Of a stretch of DNA of 64,000 nt, positions 1-8,858 are shown piece after piece. The DNA is taken from positions 620,001-684,000 of the forward strand of contig CP121470.1 in NCBI GenBank assembly GCA_030919125.1, in the 5' to 3' direction. Position 1 is the stretch's first letter; every line of letters begins with the position of its first letter. Under the pieces are notes generated by a model. The model ran no database searches. It was not told the origin of the DNA and worked only from the letters and a program-made list of their open reading frames with translations. Both the position numbers and the translations under genes were made by a program. The DNA comes from Methanoregula sp. SKADARSKE-2 (GTDB taxonomy: Archaea > Halobacteriota > Methanomicrobia > Methanomicrobiales > Methanospirillaceae).

Positions 1-105
1 ATGAGCCGGATTGGTATCGGTGAGAAAAACCTTGATGATGCAGCCATCCTTGCCTCATATAGTATCAATAAATTCGGCCAGCTCTGTGCGGTGCCGAAAA
101 ATTGA
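1..105 (+). CDS. C-terminal end of an unidentified gene (cut by window edge)
   Basis: Frame 1 is open from the first base and stops with TGA at 103-105. It gives 34 residues that include the stretch GIGEKNLDDAAILASYS. An ATG lies at base 1, but the gene probably starts outside the window. The tail loosely resembles the C-terminal helix of iron-type alcohol dehydrogenases, which is too little for a function call. It is followed directly by decayed IS sequence. Confidence 0.35.
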   Translation: MSRIGIGEKNLDDAAILASYSINKFGQLCAVPKN

Positions 106-189
106 TCTCTCCTCGCGTTTTAGGTCTCCATAGTTTTTTTTAATTTTTTGCATTGGAGTGGTATATTGTCGCCATACCAGAGTGTGTGC

Positions 190-1110
190 TCAAAAAGTAA
201 GAGACAATAGAGAAATCAGCAAGCCGGAAGATCAGGTCTGTCCGAGCAACGATTTCGATCGTGAAAGCGATACGAATTACACCATATTCCAGCAACTATT
301 CGGAGAGGATCTTTACTCAAGCACCAATTTCTTGTCCTGATCTTCTTCAAAGATTGCCGGAACCAACACTACCCGGCGTTCGTTGAAGGCATCGGAAACC
401 TGGAGTTGGTCCAAGAGGAGTTGGATCTCTCAGTCGGACCTCATTTCACGACGCTTCAGAAATTTTTCAGCCGGATAAAACTCTGTACCTCCGCTATGCA
501 TTCAGGAAGAGAACGGGTACGTCATCTTCAAACGATGAACTGATTGCCATTACCGCTATCGATCCATCCGGGTTTACCGGCGGATATTCGGAGCCATGAA
601 TTATTCTGCCCGAACTGTTAGGATCCCAAAACATTTCCTGAAAAACTCCAATCTCTGGTGATACCGGAAATCAGGTAATTACCGGATTCGTATCCTCTCA
701 AGGCCGGGTTCATGATACCCAACATACCAAAAAAACGGCTTCGACAATGCCACAAAATCCAAAAGTCGGATTGTTATGGTATGGATAAGAGGATACGATT
801 CTGAAGCGATCCATCGGTAGATCAGATGAGATTTGCCTGCCCCCTCGATCCTAGAATGCCGATTATTGCGGAGGTACTTACCGACCGGAAATGGCTGTTC
901 ACTTTGATGATGTCAGACACCAGAGATGTCAACGTGTTGAAAATCAATCCTCCAGCTTAAAAGGGAAGTTTGGCGGTGATCTGAAAGCAGGAATTCTGAG
1001 GATTCAGATGAAGGAGATCGCTGACAAAATGATTATATGTACCATTCACCGGTTCTTACAATTTTTCGTGATTGAGATTTTCTCCCGAGCAAATCCGACA
1101 ATATCTGTGC
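190..1110 (+). pseudogene. Degenerate DDE transposase / IS remnant (copy 1)
   Basis: No long frame is open, but in pieces across all three frames the region reads as one archaeal IS4/IS5-type transposase. Near 330-470 it gives LIFFKDCRNQHYPAFVEG and GPHFTTLQKFFSRIK; near 550-600 AITAIDPSGFTGGYSEP, which carries the first catalytic Asp; near 610-700 the SART-IPKHFLK region; near 940-1090 KGKFGGDLKAG and IHRFLQFFVIEIFSRA from the C-terminus. Several frameshifts and stops make it non-functional. The 3' part (about 750-1116) is closely matched by a second remnant on the opposite strand at 18018-18372. The family assignment is from memory of similar archaeal transposases. Confidence 0.75.
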
Positions 1111-1163
1111 AAAATGTTTTCACTCAACGCCATGTTTATATCGAAATATCCAAATTACCCTTA

Positions 1164-1824
1164 ATGAGCTCATGGATACGCTTCCTCATCGTTTCTGCGA
1201 TCGCACTCGCCCTGACTGCGGTAATCCTTTTCATTACCTTGCCTCGGTGGGCGGGCACGGGGACCCCGGTTTTTATGCAAGATGTCCACGGGGTCCAGCA
1301 GAAGAATGCCCCGGATCAGGAACCGGCAGGGGTGTGGATCACCATCGATCCCCTGCCGGACATACCTGCAACAGGGAATTTTACCATCTCCGGATCCTGC
1401 AGCCTTCCGGAAAAGAAAGAGATTGATCTACATGCCATGTTTTTGTTCTCACACCTGGAAGCGGGAACATACAGGACCTGGTCCGAAGGCTATTCCTAGG
1501 GGCCCTACCCCCGTTTCACGAATGCAGAAGATGGCAAAAAGAACTGGTACGTTACCGGAGACGCCCGGGGAACACCGGAGCAGTACCGCGTCGAGATCCG
1601 TGTTCCAGAGTATGGCATCTACGCAACCTCCATCCATCCATGGATCCCTCTCCGGGGTCGTTCATGCAAAAGAGACTGATGGATCTGTACGATCGTGGGA
1701 ATTTACCCCCCCGACAGGGGCACGGTGGTGTACAGATCTGCCGTATTCATTCACTGCAACGGCAGAGGGGTTCAGAGACCCGGTGCAGGATCTGAAATAC
1801 TTTTATCTTCGTAATACGAGCTAG
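1164..1824 (+). pseudogene. Broken gene for a single-pass membrane or secreted protein
   Basis: From the ATG at 1164 the frame encodes an N-terminal membrane anchor (IRFLIVSAIALALTAVILFI) followed by a beta-rich, probably extracytoplasmic domain (GVWITIDPLPDIPATGNFTI). An in-frame TAG at 1497-1499 interrupts it. The same frame stays coding-like afterwards (GPYPRFTNAEDGKKNWYVTG) to a TGA near 1676, and another frame continues to a TAG at about 1824. I read this as one nonsense mutation plus at least one frameshift. The protein resembles short archaeal surface proteins, but I cannot name the family. It lies just downstream of IS remnant copy 1. Confidence 0.55.
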
Positions 1825-1841
1825 TTTCCCAAAAGGATCCT

Positions 1842-1985
1842 TTGGCTCCACAGAAAACCCCCAAGAGAAGAAGGAACAATGAAGGAGTAATAATTCTTGA
1901 GAGGTTGTGGAGGATCATTTTGTTTTTGATCTTCTTGATCGGAGCCGGTGATATTGTGCGGGGAGTCTTTCGGCATGAGGAATAG
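1842..1985 (+). CDS. Possible 47-residue single-pass membrane peptide
   Basis: A TTG at 1842 is preceded by an AAGGA ribosome-binding-like sequence and opens a short frame to the TAG at 1983-1985. The product has a basic stretch (KTPKRRRNN), one hydrophobic helix (LWRIILFLIFLIGAGDIV) and a charged end (FRHEE), so it would insert once in the membrane. It is short and uses a rare start codon, so it may not be a gene. From 1986 to 2216 I see nothing coding on either strand. Confidence 0.28.
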   Translation: MAPQKTPKRRRNNEGVIILERLWRIILFLIFLIGAGDIVRGVFRHEE

Positions 1986-2216
1986 TATGGACCGGATGGA
2001 GGAAGATCGTTAAGCCCGTGATGATCCGCCCCCATCATAGAACCTTCTCCCCAGCCGGTTTGAGAGAGCGGGGGAAGGCCGGGGATCGGAGTCGCTGGCA
2101 AAAGGTGGGTACCATCGTAAAATGTGGGACCCGATCCCGGTGAATCCTCTGGAAGTGTGTCCATCATCCGGACATCTTCTGTTCAACGTTCTCCCTGCGT
2201 TTTCACGGCCAGGAGA

Positions 2217-2705
2217 TCATCGGCGAACGGTATATCCTGCCTGATTCAGGATCCGGATCATATAGTCCTCCCACGTTGCATCATCCGGCTCTTTGTGCTC
2301 TTCAACGCACTTTTCCCAGAGATCCGAGAGGTCCGCATCCTCCGAATGAAGGGTCCGTAGGTACTTGATCCTCCCGACCCGCCGTCCCTTATGATTCAGG
2401 ATAAGAAGGCGCCAGCACCCGTAGTCGCGGCAGATCTCGGGCCGGGTCAGATGGACTGTACAATACGCTCTCTCGCTGCCCTGCTGGTGCCGGAAGAACG
2501 GGCACGTGTTGGGGAGTTTGAGAAAAATACTGGTATCTCCAAAGATCTCCCGTTTGTCCGGATCGACCTCGACCGGGGTCACCTCCCCGGTGTATTCATT
2601 CCGGATGAGGTACCGGTAGTTCCCGTACTCTTCCTTGATCGTGTGAACGAGACCGAGCTGGTTGCAGCAGTCGCCGCACTGGAAACATTCAAAGCCCGTT
2701 TTCTG
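2217..2705 (-). CDS. YkgJ-family cysteine-cluster protein, start unresolved
   Basis: The reverse-strand frame holds the YkgJ/UPF0153 pattern. An N-terminal CFQCGDCC cluster (about residues 6-13 of the open frame) is followed by CPFFRH, YCTVHLTRPEICRDYGCW and a variable C-terminal half. These Cys-rich proteins are thought to bind a Zn2+ or Fe-S centre; their role is unknown. The frame is open from 2705 with no ATG, GTG or TTG before the first Cys pair. The first legal start, GTG at 2582, would remove the motif. A purine-rich RBS (GGAGAGGTGA) sits just upstream, so a one-base change at the start region or a non-standard start codon is likely. It follows the RMD1-family gene by only 15 bp, as in an operon. 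Confidence 0.7.
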   Translation of the reverse strand, partial: QKTGFECFQCGDCCNQLGLVHTIKEEYGNYRYLIRNEYTGEVTPVEVDPDKREIFGDTSIFLKLPNTCPFFRHQQGSERAYCTVHLTRPEICRDYGCWRLLILNHKGRRVGRIKYLRTLHSEDADLSDLWEKCVEEHKEPDDATWEDYMIRILNQAGYTVRR

Positions 2706-2720
2706 TCACCTCTCCAGCTC

Positions 2721-3785
2721 TTAGCGAAGCAGGCTCTGGAAGATCGCAAGCCCGAACTCGAGTGCTATGAGGATGATAATAATCCATTCGAGGAAGTTGG
2801 AGTGCTGGATCCTGACCTCATCCGAGAGCATCGAGTAGTTTTCCTGGATAACCTCGATCTTGCGGCTGACACTCTCGGACCAGAGTCCGCTCCTCAGCAC
2901 CTTCAGCGCTGTCGCGTAGACCCGGGCATAGTAGACATCTTCCGTGACCTTGATGAGGTTATTGACCTTCTCGATAACTTCCGAGATTTCTGCATAGGAC
3001 TCCATCTGCTTTGTCATGATGGCGTGGTATTTATGACCGCGCCGGAACTGGGAGAGCCGGTCCGCATGCTCGATGTCATCGTACATCTTCTCCATCTCCC
3101 GGGTCAGTTCCCGGTCATAGTACCGGAGTTCGAGAACCTGCACGTTGGCAAACTCGATCAGATCGATGAGATCGGTCGGGCTCTCGGGGTTGCAGAGGAG
3201 GGCAGAGTCCCAGGAAAGGACAGCGAGATCATCTGTCGTGTAACTGAGGGAGTTCTTGACGATCTCCTCCCGCATCTGCGGGGAGATGTTTATCCGCTCG
3301 CCGATCAGGATCGGGACCGGGTCGATGGAGTCATCCCGCCGGTCGGTGACATAGACCGAGTAGTCCTCAAAGAAATCCGGGTTGATGGCGAAATTTTTGA
3401 TATGCGGGCGTATAATCTCGCCCAGGGTCTTGAGGTACTGGACGTAAAATTCGGAGAGACCCTCCTGGCCGGCGAAGAGGAATGCTATCTCTTCAAGGGC
3501 AGAGAGATCCGCCTCCTGATTCTCGTAAACCAGGCAGAAACTGATGGCGCCGATGTCATAGACCCGTGCGACAACGGAGAATTCAAAGGCCCGGCCATCC
3601 CGTTCAACCCGGACCGGGTGCATCAGGATCGAGAGCGGCGGCTCCTCGATCATGATGGATTTCGGCTTGACCCGGACAAAACTCGTCCGGGCGGTGAAGT
3701 AACTCTGGGCCAGGGCACGCTCCAGCCAGTTGAGATCGATTTCCCTGCCAATATCATAAATCCGGTAGAAACGGAGTGCTATCAT
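2721..3785 (-). CDS. RMD1/DUF155-family protein with C-terminal membrane anchor
   Basis: This is a 354-residue protein. The N-terminal two thirds are mixed alpha/beta. The C-terminal third is a long helical stretch (EVIEKVNNLIKVTEDVYYAR) ending in one transmembrane segment (FLEWIIIILIALEFGLAIF). This layout, with the 'erlEWiIiiLIaiE' type ending, is that of the RMD1/Sif2 (DUF155) family. Eukaryotic members are membrane proteins linked to mitochondrial translation; the archaeal role is not known. It starts at the ATG at 3785 and is the first gene of a probable two-gene unit with the YkgJ-like protein. Length and ending fit the family well, so the family call is fairly firm and the function is open. 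Confidence 0.7.
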   Translation of the reverse strand: MIALRFYRIYDIGREIDLNWLERALAQSYFTARTSFVRVKPKSIMIEEPPLSILMHPVRVERDGRAFEFSVVARVYDIGAISFCLVYENQEADLSALEEIAFLFAGQEGLSEFYVQYLKTLGEIIRPHIKNFAINPDFFEDYSVYVTDRRDDSIDPVPILIGERINISPQMREEIVKNSLSYTTDDLAVLSWDSALLCNPESPTDLIDLIEFANVQVLELRYYDRELTREMEKMYDDIEHADRLSQFRRGHKYHAIMTKQMESYAEISEVIEKVNNLIKVTEDVYYARVYATALKVLRSGLWSESVSRKIEVIQENYSMLSDEVRIQHSNFLEWIIIILIALEFGLAIFQSLLR

Positions 3786-3839
3786 GGAATTTCTCTCCTT
3801 CCGGTACTCTGTACAGGGAGAGTGTATCTGCCTGCATAG

Positions 3840-4026
3840 TGATCGACGATATTAAGAGATAAATCATTGCAGGCCACTCCGGCCCCAACCGGTGGGGGCT
3901 TGTAACCGGGTGCCTGTCCCCGGCGCAGGCCTGCGGGGACGGATCGTAAAAATGGTTAGCAGATTGAACTATTCATCCTAAAAACTATTAACCACAAACT
4001 CCAAACTCACCCTGGACGAGACCATT
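3840..4026. promoter_or_regulatory. Divergent intergenic region with GC hairpins and AACTATT repeats
   Basis: The region lies between the reverse-strand RMD1-like gene and the forward MarR gene. It contains two GC-rich inverted repeats: one around 3885-3900 (GCCCC ... GGGGC) and one around 3914-3940 (GTCCCC ... GGGGAC). Next to the MarR gene the heptamer AACTATT occurs at 3967-3973 and 3983-3989, 16 bp apart, flanked by GGTTA at the left and TAACC at the right. By position these repeats could be an autoregulatory MarR operator; this is an inference. Confidence 0.35.
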
Positions 4027-4485
4027 ATGCCGGAAGGCCGCAGAGACCTGGTTGCGACAAAACTCCTCGCCCTGATCCCCTTTTATCACAAGCATGTCTT
4101 CAGGAACAGCCGGGTCACCGGAATTCAGGTTGCCCGGTACCGGGCCCTCGGCGTGCTTCTGAAATCCGGGCCGCAGTCCATGTCGGAGATCGGGAGACGG
4201 TTGTACATATCCAGGCAGTACATGACCGCACATTCAGATACCCTGATCGCTGAGAGCCTGGTCGATCGCGTGCGGGGTTCAGATGACCGCCGGGGAATTC
4301 AGCTCTCGATCACGCCGGAAGGAGAGAAGCACCTGGGGGCGTTCCTTGAAGATCTTGGGTACCTTCTTACCGATTTGTCCGACGAGGATCTTTGCACCCT
4401 GAACGAATCTCTCGATAATCTCAAGAAAATACTGGCGAAAACTTCCCGGGGGGCAGAGAATGGAACCGCAGACATACGATGGTGA
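4027..4485 (+). CDS. MarR-family transcriptional regulator
   Basis: This 152-residue protein has a winged helix-turn-helix core typical of MarR. The recognition region is SMSEIGRRLYISRQYMTAHSD (about residues 57-77), followed by LIAESLVDRVRGSDDRRGIQ, where the DDRR-type wing is visible. MarR dimers usually repress a linked exporter and release DNA on ligand binding. Its stop overlaps the start of the ABC ATPase gene by 26 bp, and the ABC permease follows with an ATGA overlap. The three genes therefore form an operon in which MarR probably controls its own drug or lipid exporter. The start at the ATG at 4027 has only a weak ribosome-binding sequence. Confidence 0.85.
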   Translation: MPEGRRDLVATKLLALIPFYHKHVFRNSRVTGIQVARYRALGVLLKSGPQSMSEIGRRLYISRQYMTAHSDTLIAESLVDRVRGSDDRRGIQLSITPEGEKHLGAFLEDLGYLLTDLSDEDLCTLNESLDNLKKILAKTSRGAENGTADIRW

Positions 4486-5551
4486 TGGATTCACCCCAGG
4501 GAAAACGGCGGCAGACGCGGGGGTCCGGGACCCCTCCGAGGGGAGCCAGGGTCCACGTGAACATAGTATCCGGATCCGTCACCTAACAAAAGTCTTCCAG
4601 AGTAAAATGAAGACCGTACGGGCAGTTGACGATATCAGTTTTGACGTGGACCGGGGCGAGATCTTCGGGCTTCTCGGGCCCAACGGGGCCGGGAAAAGTA
4701 CTCTTATCCGGATCCTTACGACCCTCCTCCAGCCGACATCCGGATCGGCGTATGTAGACCGGTATGAGATCACCCAGGACCCGGAGAAGATCCGGAGTAT
4801 CATCGGCGTCTGTCCCCAGAACAGCACGCTCGATGTGGAACTCACGGCGTACGATAACCTCGAGTTCTATGGCAAGCTGGTCAATGTTGATGACCGGCTG
4901 CTCGATGCACGGATCTGGGAGCTTCTGGAGATGACCGGGCTCACCGACCGGGCTCACCTGAGAGTCCAGACTTTTTCCGGGGGTATGAAGCGGAAGCTCG
5001 AAATTGTCCGGGCATTCATCCACCAGCCGCTGATCCTCTTCCTCGATGAGCCTACCATTGGGCTTGATCCCGAATCGAGGAGAGAGGTCTGGGAGCAGAT
5101 CATTCGGCTCAACCAAGAGGATACAACGATCATTCTCACAACGCACTATATGGATGAAGCGGAAAAGCTCTGCCATCATATTGCCTTTGTCGACCGGGGG
5201 AGGCTTGTCACTCTTGACACCCCCGATAACCTGAAACAGACGATCCCTACCGGGGATCTTATCGAGATTGGTTTTGCGTCCATGGATGACCGGCTCCTCC
5301 CGGAAATCCGGACGAACGACCAGATAAACTCTGCCGAGATCCGAAACAGCACGATCTTTATCTCCGCCAAGAACGGGAGCGGCGTCCTCCCCGCGATCGT
5401 CTCCCTGCTCGCCAGATACTCGATCCCCATGAGATCGATCTCGATCCGGCCCCCCTCGCTTGAGGATGTCTTCATCTACCTCACGGGAAAGAACCTTGAG
5501 GAAGGGACCGGGGGAGAGAGCAGAACACCCCCCGGGGGGCACCGGCGATGA
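4460..5551 (+). CDS. ABC transporter ATP-binding protein (DrrA/ABC-2 type)
   Basis: This is a 363-residue ATPase subunit. The first 30 residues are a low-complexity extension. Then come Walker A (GLLGPNGAGKST, about residues 69-80), the ABC signature FSGGMKRKLEI, Walker B LILFLDEPTIGLD and the switch His in LTTHYMDEAE. The region after residue 240 matches the DUF4162-like C-terminal domain of DrrA-type exporters (SLEDVFIYLTGKNL). Such subunits pair with an ABC-2 permease to export drugs, lipids or polysaccharides, energised at the inner face of the membrane. The stop overlaps the permease start (ATGA at 5548), consistent with coupled translation. Confidence 0.92.
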   Translation: MEPQTYDGDGFTPGKTAADAGVRDPSEGSQGPREHSIRIRHLTKVFQSKMKTVRAVDDISFDVDRGEIFGLLGPNGAGKSTLIRILTTLLQPTSGSAYVDRYEITQDPEKIRSIIGVCPQNSTLDVELTAYDNLEFYGKLVNVDDRLLDARIWELLEMTGLTDRAHLRVQTFSGGMKRKLEIVRAFIHQPLILFLDEPTIGLDPESRREVWEQIIRLNQEDTTIILTTHYMDEAEKLCHHIAFVDRGRLVTLDTPDNLKQTIPTGDLIEIGFASMDDRLLPEIRTNDQINSAEIRNSTIFISAKNGSGVLPAIVSLLARYSIPMRSISIRPPSLEDVFIYLTGKNLEEGTGGESRTPPGGHRR

Positions 5552-6636
5552 TCAAAGGCGCGGTTGCGATCTTCAAGCGGGATTTCAAGAAATTTTTGAG
5601 CAACCCGTTTGTTATCCTGATGACCCTCTTCATGCCGATCATGTACCTCGTGATCTTTGGCAATGCGGTCGGCGGTACGATCACCCATATCCCCCTTGGG
5701 GTGGTCCAGGAAGAACCGTACAATGATTATACCCCGCTCTATACCGCCTCACTGCACGACCTCAAAACTCTGGCCCAGAAAGATTACCCCCGGACATTTG
5801 ACGTTGCGGTTTATAATGACGAACAGAAAGCCAAACGGGATCTCCAGGAAGGGATCATCAAAGGAGTTATGGTATTCCCCTCGCCCGTCTCCCGCGATCA
5901 CGCCGTGCGACTCTATGTGGACAGTTCCGATTATGCCACGCCTGGGCTGATCCAGGCCGGGGTCCAGACCGTCCTGGCCCGGTCCGGTGCAACGAATCCG
6001 GTCCAGATCGACAAGATCTACGGGGAGATCAAGTACATCCAGTTCTTCGGCGTCGGGGTGATTGTCATGGCTATCTTCATGACCACCATGTTTGGCGGCG
6101 GAATCGCGCTCATCAGGGACCGGGAACTGGGGATCATTGAGGGCTACCTTGTCACGCCGGTAAAGCGATCCAGTATCATCCTTGGCATGATAGGATCCGG
6201 AACCGTGCGGGCGTTCCTTGCCGGGTTCACCATCTTCCTTGTGGATCTCCTCATCACCGGCATCGTCATCCAGAGTGCTGAGGACTATCTCCTCGTTCTC
6301 CTCGTCCTTTTCATCACAAGCCTCGGAGTTACGAGCCTGATGGTCTCGATCGCATCGCGGTTCACCAACCAGCAGGAGTATTCTTCCGTGGCAGCCTTCT
6401 TCAGCCTAATCCTCTTCATGACGAGCGGGGCCTTCTACCCGACAATCGGGATGCCGGACTGGCTTCGCTGGATAACGACCGTCAACCCGGAGTACTATGC
6501 GGTCGATGCTCTCCGGAGCATTATTCTCCGGGGGCAGGGGATCAATGTTATCGGAACGGATCTTGTTGCGCTCCTGATCTTCTCCGGCGCTGCAATTCTC
6601 CTCGGGATATTCACGTACCGGCGGACGCTCGAATAA
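5548..6636 (+). CDS. ABC-2 type transporter permease
   Basis: This 362-residue membrane protein has the ABC-2 layout. One N-terminal transmembrane helix (NPFVILMTLFMPIMYLVIFG) is followed by a large extracytoplasmic loop of about 150 residues and then a cluster of five helices from about residue 170. The ABC-2 signature region is near LVTPVKRSSIILGMIGSGTV. The last loop carries MPDWLRWITTVNPEYYAVD, typical of DrrB-like and YhgE-like permeases. It is translationally coupled to the upstream ATPase, with which it should form the exporter. The substrate cannot be read from the sequence. Confidence 0.92.
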   Translation: MIKGAVAIFKRDFKKFLSNPFVILMTLFMPIMYLVIFGNAVGGTITHIPLGVVQEEPYNDYTPLYTASLHDLKTLAQKDYPRTFDVAVYNDEQKAKRDLQEGIIKGVMVFPSPVSRDHAVRLYVDSSDYATPGLIQAGVQTVLARSGATNPVQIDKIYGEIKYIQFFGVGVIVMAIFMTTMFGGGIALIRDRELGIIEGYLVTPVKRSSIILGMIGSGTVRAFLAGFTIFLVDLLITGIVIQSAEDYLLVLLVLFITSLGVTSLMVSIASRFTNQQEYSSVAAFFSLILFMTSGAFYPTIGMPDWLRWITTVNPEYYAVDALRSIILRGQGINVIGTDLVALLIFSGAAILLGIFTYRRTLE

Positions 6637-6641
6637 AACCG

Positions 6642-6658
6642 GAGTCCTGGGGGGACTC
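6642..6658 (+). terminator. Possible hairpin after the ABC exporter operon
   Basis: The six-base arms GAGTCC and GGACTC enclose a short G-rich loop just after the permease stop codon. There is no clear T-run behind it, so its role in termination is uncertain. Confidence 0.3.
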
Positions 6659-6809
6659 ACCCATGGTTCTGGGCCGGACGCCTCTGGAACCTTAATCGCG
6701 GTGAAATGCAAGAGTAATGGGAGCCGCTTTTAAACGGCGTGATCCCAAAAAAAATTAAAGAATGCCGATCCAGTGTCGGGGAAAAAAATTAAAAAAACAG
6801 GTGCCTTGC

Positions 6810-7448
6810 GTGGATACCGCCCCATTCGTCCCGGGAATGATCATCGGTCTCACCCTTGCGGTACCGGTGGGTCCGATCGCCCTTATGTGTATCCGGCGTT
6901 CGATCGCAGAGGGGAGATCTCACGGTATTGTTTCCGGGCTCGGTGTGGCAACGGCCGATTCATTCTACGCGGCGGTCACCGTCATCGGCCTGACCGCAAT
7001 CTCGGGGTTCATCCTTTCCCGGCAGGACATTTTCCGGATACTGGCCTGCATCGTTCTCATTCTCGCAGGGATTACGATCAGCAGAACGACACCCGCCGAG
7101 ATCAGCCTGAACCTCCGCAGTGAGCCGTATTTCAAAGATTATCTCTCGATGCTTGTCCTTGCAAATCCGCTTACCCTCGTCTTCTTTGGAACCATTCTTC
7201 CCGGGTTTGACGTCGTCCTCCCCCAGAACTCGACATCGGCCACGATGATCTTTGTCCTCGGCGTATTCTGCGGATCGACCCTCTGGGGGATCATCCTCTG
7301 CGGGTCCCTTGGTTCAGTCCGGTCACTCATCAGTACACGACATCTCCGGCTGATCAGTCGCATATCCGGACTTGTCATCGCGGCATTCGGGGCCGGTGCT
7401 CTCCTCTGGGTGCTGGTTATGCAGGAGCAGGGGATCTTCCTTTTTTGA
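6810..7448 (+). CDS. LysE-family exporter
   Basis: From the GTG at 6810 the product has 212 residues and about six hydrophobic segments. Near the N-terminus is GLTLAVPVGPIALMCIRRSI, the LysE signature (GxxxxxxPGP-like turn with PVGP). It continues GIVSGLGVATADSFYAA, also typical. LysE/RhtB proteins export amino acids or similar small molecules across the cell membrane. I prefer the GTG at 6810 over the upstream ATG at 6762 because the upstream residues are Lys-rich and unlike the family, and because CAGGTG sits 5 bp ahead of it. The gene stands alone between the exporter operon and the pilin-like cluster. The upstream DNA is AT-rich (about 6728-6755) and could hold the promoter. Confidence 0.85.
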   Translation: MDTAPFVPGMIIGLTLAVPVGPIALMCIRRSIAEGRSHGIVSGLGVATADSFYAAVTVIGLTAISGFILSRQDIFRILACIVLILAGITISRTTPAEISLNLRSEPYFKDYLSMLVLANPLTLVFFGTILPGFDVVLPQNSTSATMIFVLGVFCGSTLWGIILCGSLGSVRSLISTRHLRLISRISGLVIAAFGAGALLWVLVMQEQGIFLF

Positions 7449-7594
7449 CCTGTCGGAGCACTTAAAGAGGATCCTCTCAGTGCCTGGGATATACAATAGT
7501 TCTCCTGCCTGCCCGGCCGGTGCACCCGGTTCCCGGAGAGCCTTCCGGACCCCGTACTGATTCAGGTGACCAGGCCCGATATGACCGGCAAAAA

Positions 7595-8390
7595 TTACAG
7601 GGATCTGATTATGACCTGGTACTGCTTGATGACCATCTGGCCGGGGCCCGTCAGGAGGATGTAGTCCTCAGAGCCATCGGGGGTCAACTTCAGGCTGTCT
7701 GCGAAGTAGGTGTTCCACGCGAGCGAGTAGTCTGCATCCCTCTCCGGATGATAGTGTACATGGACCCGATCGCCCGGTGGAATAGGAGTGGGTGGAGGAT
7801 AAATGACCTCCCCGAATGCCATCCGGACCGTGCCGGGACCGGGCGAGGACGGTACTCGAGTTGAACGCGATGAGGTAAATTACTGCGGTATTGGTGGAGC
7901 TGTCGATGAACCAGCGGGGTTCGGCAAGCATGACCGAACCGGGTATAACCGTACTCCGTTTAACAACGGCACCGTTTTGAAGGGAGATCATCGACTCAGC
8001 GCTGAGGGAGAGGTACCGGAGATCCCCGATGGGGAAAAGAAGGAGATCGGCAGGAGAGGCAACAACCCCGGCATCATCGAAGACCGAGAAATATGCCGGG
8101 GAGGGGCTCTCTAATGAAGTGTGAAGGGTGAGGGATCCCCCGCCCACCTTCAGCGAGGTCTCCTTGTAGGGGACCGACTTATAAGCAAGGCTTTTGAGAT
8201 CGTTCTGCAGCACGATCAGGCTCTTCTCCATGATCTGTTCGTCTGCACCCGCCTGCTGCTGAATGAGCATCGGGTACCCGTACAGCGTAACCGTGCCGAT
8301 CCCCATGATGACGATGGTAAGAATGAGCAGAAACCCGATCGACTCAGAGCCTGCGGCACTGCACTCCCCCCGTCCGTTATCGGGTGACAT
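7595..8390 (-). pseudogene. Pilin-like membrane-anchored protein, frameshifted (last gene of cluster)
   Basis: The N-terminus has a class-III-like signal or anchor: SESIGFLLILTIVIMGIGTV followed by LYGYPMLIQQQ, the pattern of archaeal DUF7289-type proteins found in pilus-like clusters. The frame is coding-like from 8390 to about 7840. It then ends in nonsense, while the neighbouring frame carries on with TVRMAFGEVIYPPPTPIPPG and DSLKLTPDGSEDYILLTGPG to a TCA-side stop at 7595. One single-base shift near 7830-7850 separates the halves. It directly follows the gene ending at 8391. Either the gene is recently dead or the assembly carries an indel here. Confidence 0.65.
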
Positions 8391-8858
8391 TTAGAACCCT
8401 CTCGAATCATAACGTATCCTGTTCTTCCCGGACCCGGTTGTATTCCGCTTGGGGGATCCAATCCCTGAAATCGCTATCTGCGTTGCGATAAAATCCCCGA
8501 ATATCCCGGGATCCCGGGTGCTTGGATCTCCGCCGGTCAGGTCTCCTATCTCCACACAATAGCTCCGTCCTGCGATATCATCGGGGATCTCGAACCCGGA
8601 GGAGATCGTCCCGTTTTCCGGGGCGATTGCGTAGATGTCGACGATTCGTGTGGACAGTCCATTCCCGATATCGGTGAATGATGAGGTGGTGAGGGTAGTT
8701 GCCGGGTTCTCCAGGAAATTGGCATTCACCAACAGAAGCAGGACAATGAACAACCCCATCAGAACTCCGGAGATCATGACGTACTCGATCAGGGTAGTAA
8801 CCCCCTCCTCCCCAACCAGCCTGCCAGGGGATTGGTCATGGAGATGAGTAGGTCTCAC
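8391..8858 (-). CDS. Small pilin-like protein of the membrane-anchored cluster
   Basis: This is a 155-residue protein with a charged N-terminus (VGEEGVTTLIEYVMISG) and then a single hydrophobic segment (LMGLFIVLLLLVNAN). The rest is an outward-facing domain containing EIPDDIAGRSYCVEIGDL. The Glu close to the hydrophobic stretch is typical of type IV pilin-like precursors. It overlaps the preceding gene's end by 23 bp and abuts the next gene, so all five genes of the cluster are probably translated together. This is one of two members with no visible lesion. The exact family is not certain. Confidence 0.65.
   Translation of the reverse strand: MRPTHLHDQSPGRLVGEEGVTTLIEYVMISGVLMGLFIVLLLLVNANFLENPATTLTTSSFTDIGNGLSTRIVDIYAIAPENGTISSGFEIPDDIAGRSYCVEIGDLTGGDPSTRDPGIFGDFIATQIAISGIGSPKRNTTGSGKNRIRYDSRGF

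Noticed and set aside
1497..1499. In-frame TAG read as pyrrolysine
   Set aside because: The same gene also has a frameshift, other genes here are broken by TAA and TGA as well, and pyrrolysine is not expected in Methanomicrobiales-like organisms.
1772..2167. 131-codon minus-strand frame with a hydrophobic patch
   Set aside because: Pro/Gly/Ser-rich ends, no ribosome-binding site, and it overlaps the broken gene; it looks like chance.
2391..3839. Long forward open frame (482 codons) over the YkgJ/RMD1 region
   Set aside because: It is antisense to two genes with clear family features; its product is rich in Asp, Arg, Gly and Leu without any motif.
4583..5542. Long minus-strand frame across the ABC ATPase
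   Set aside because: Shadow of a highly GC-rich codon pattern; the forward ATPase has all motifs.
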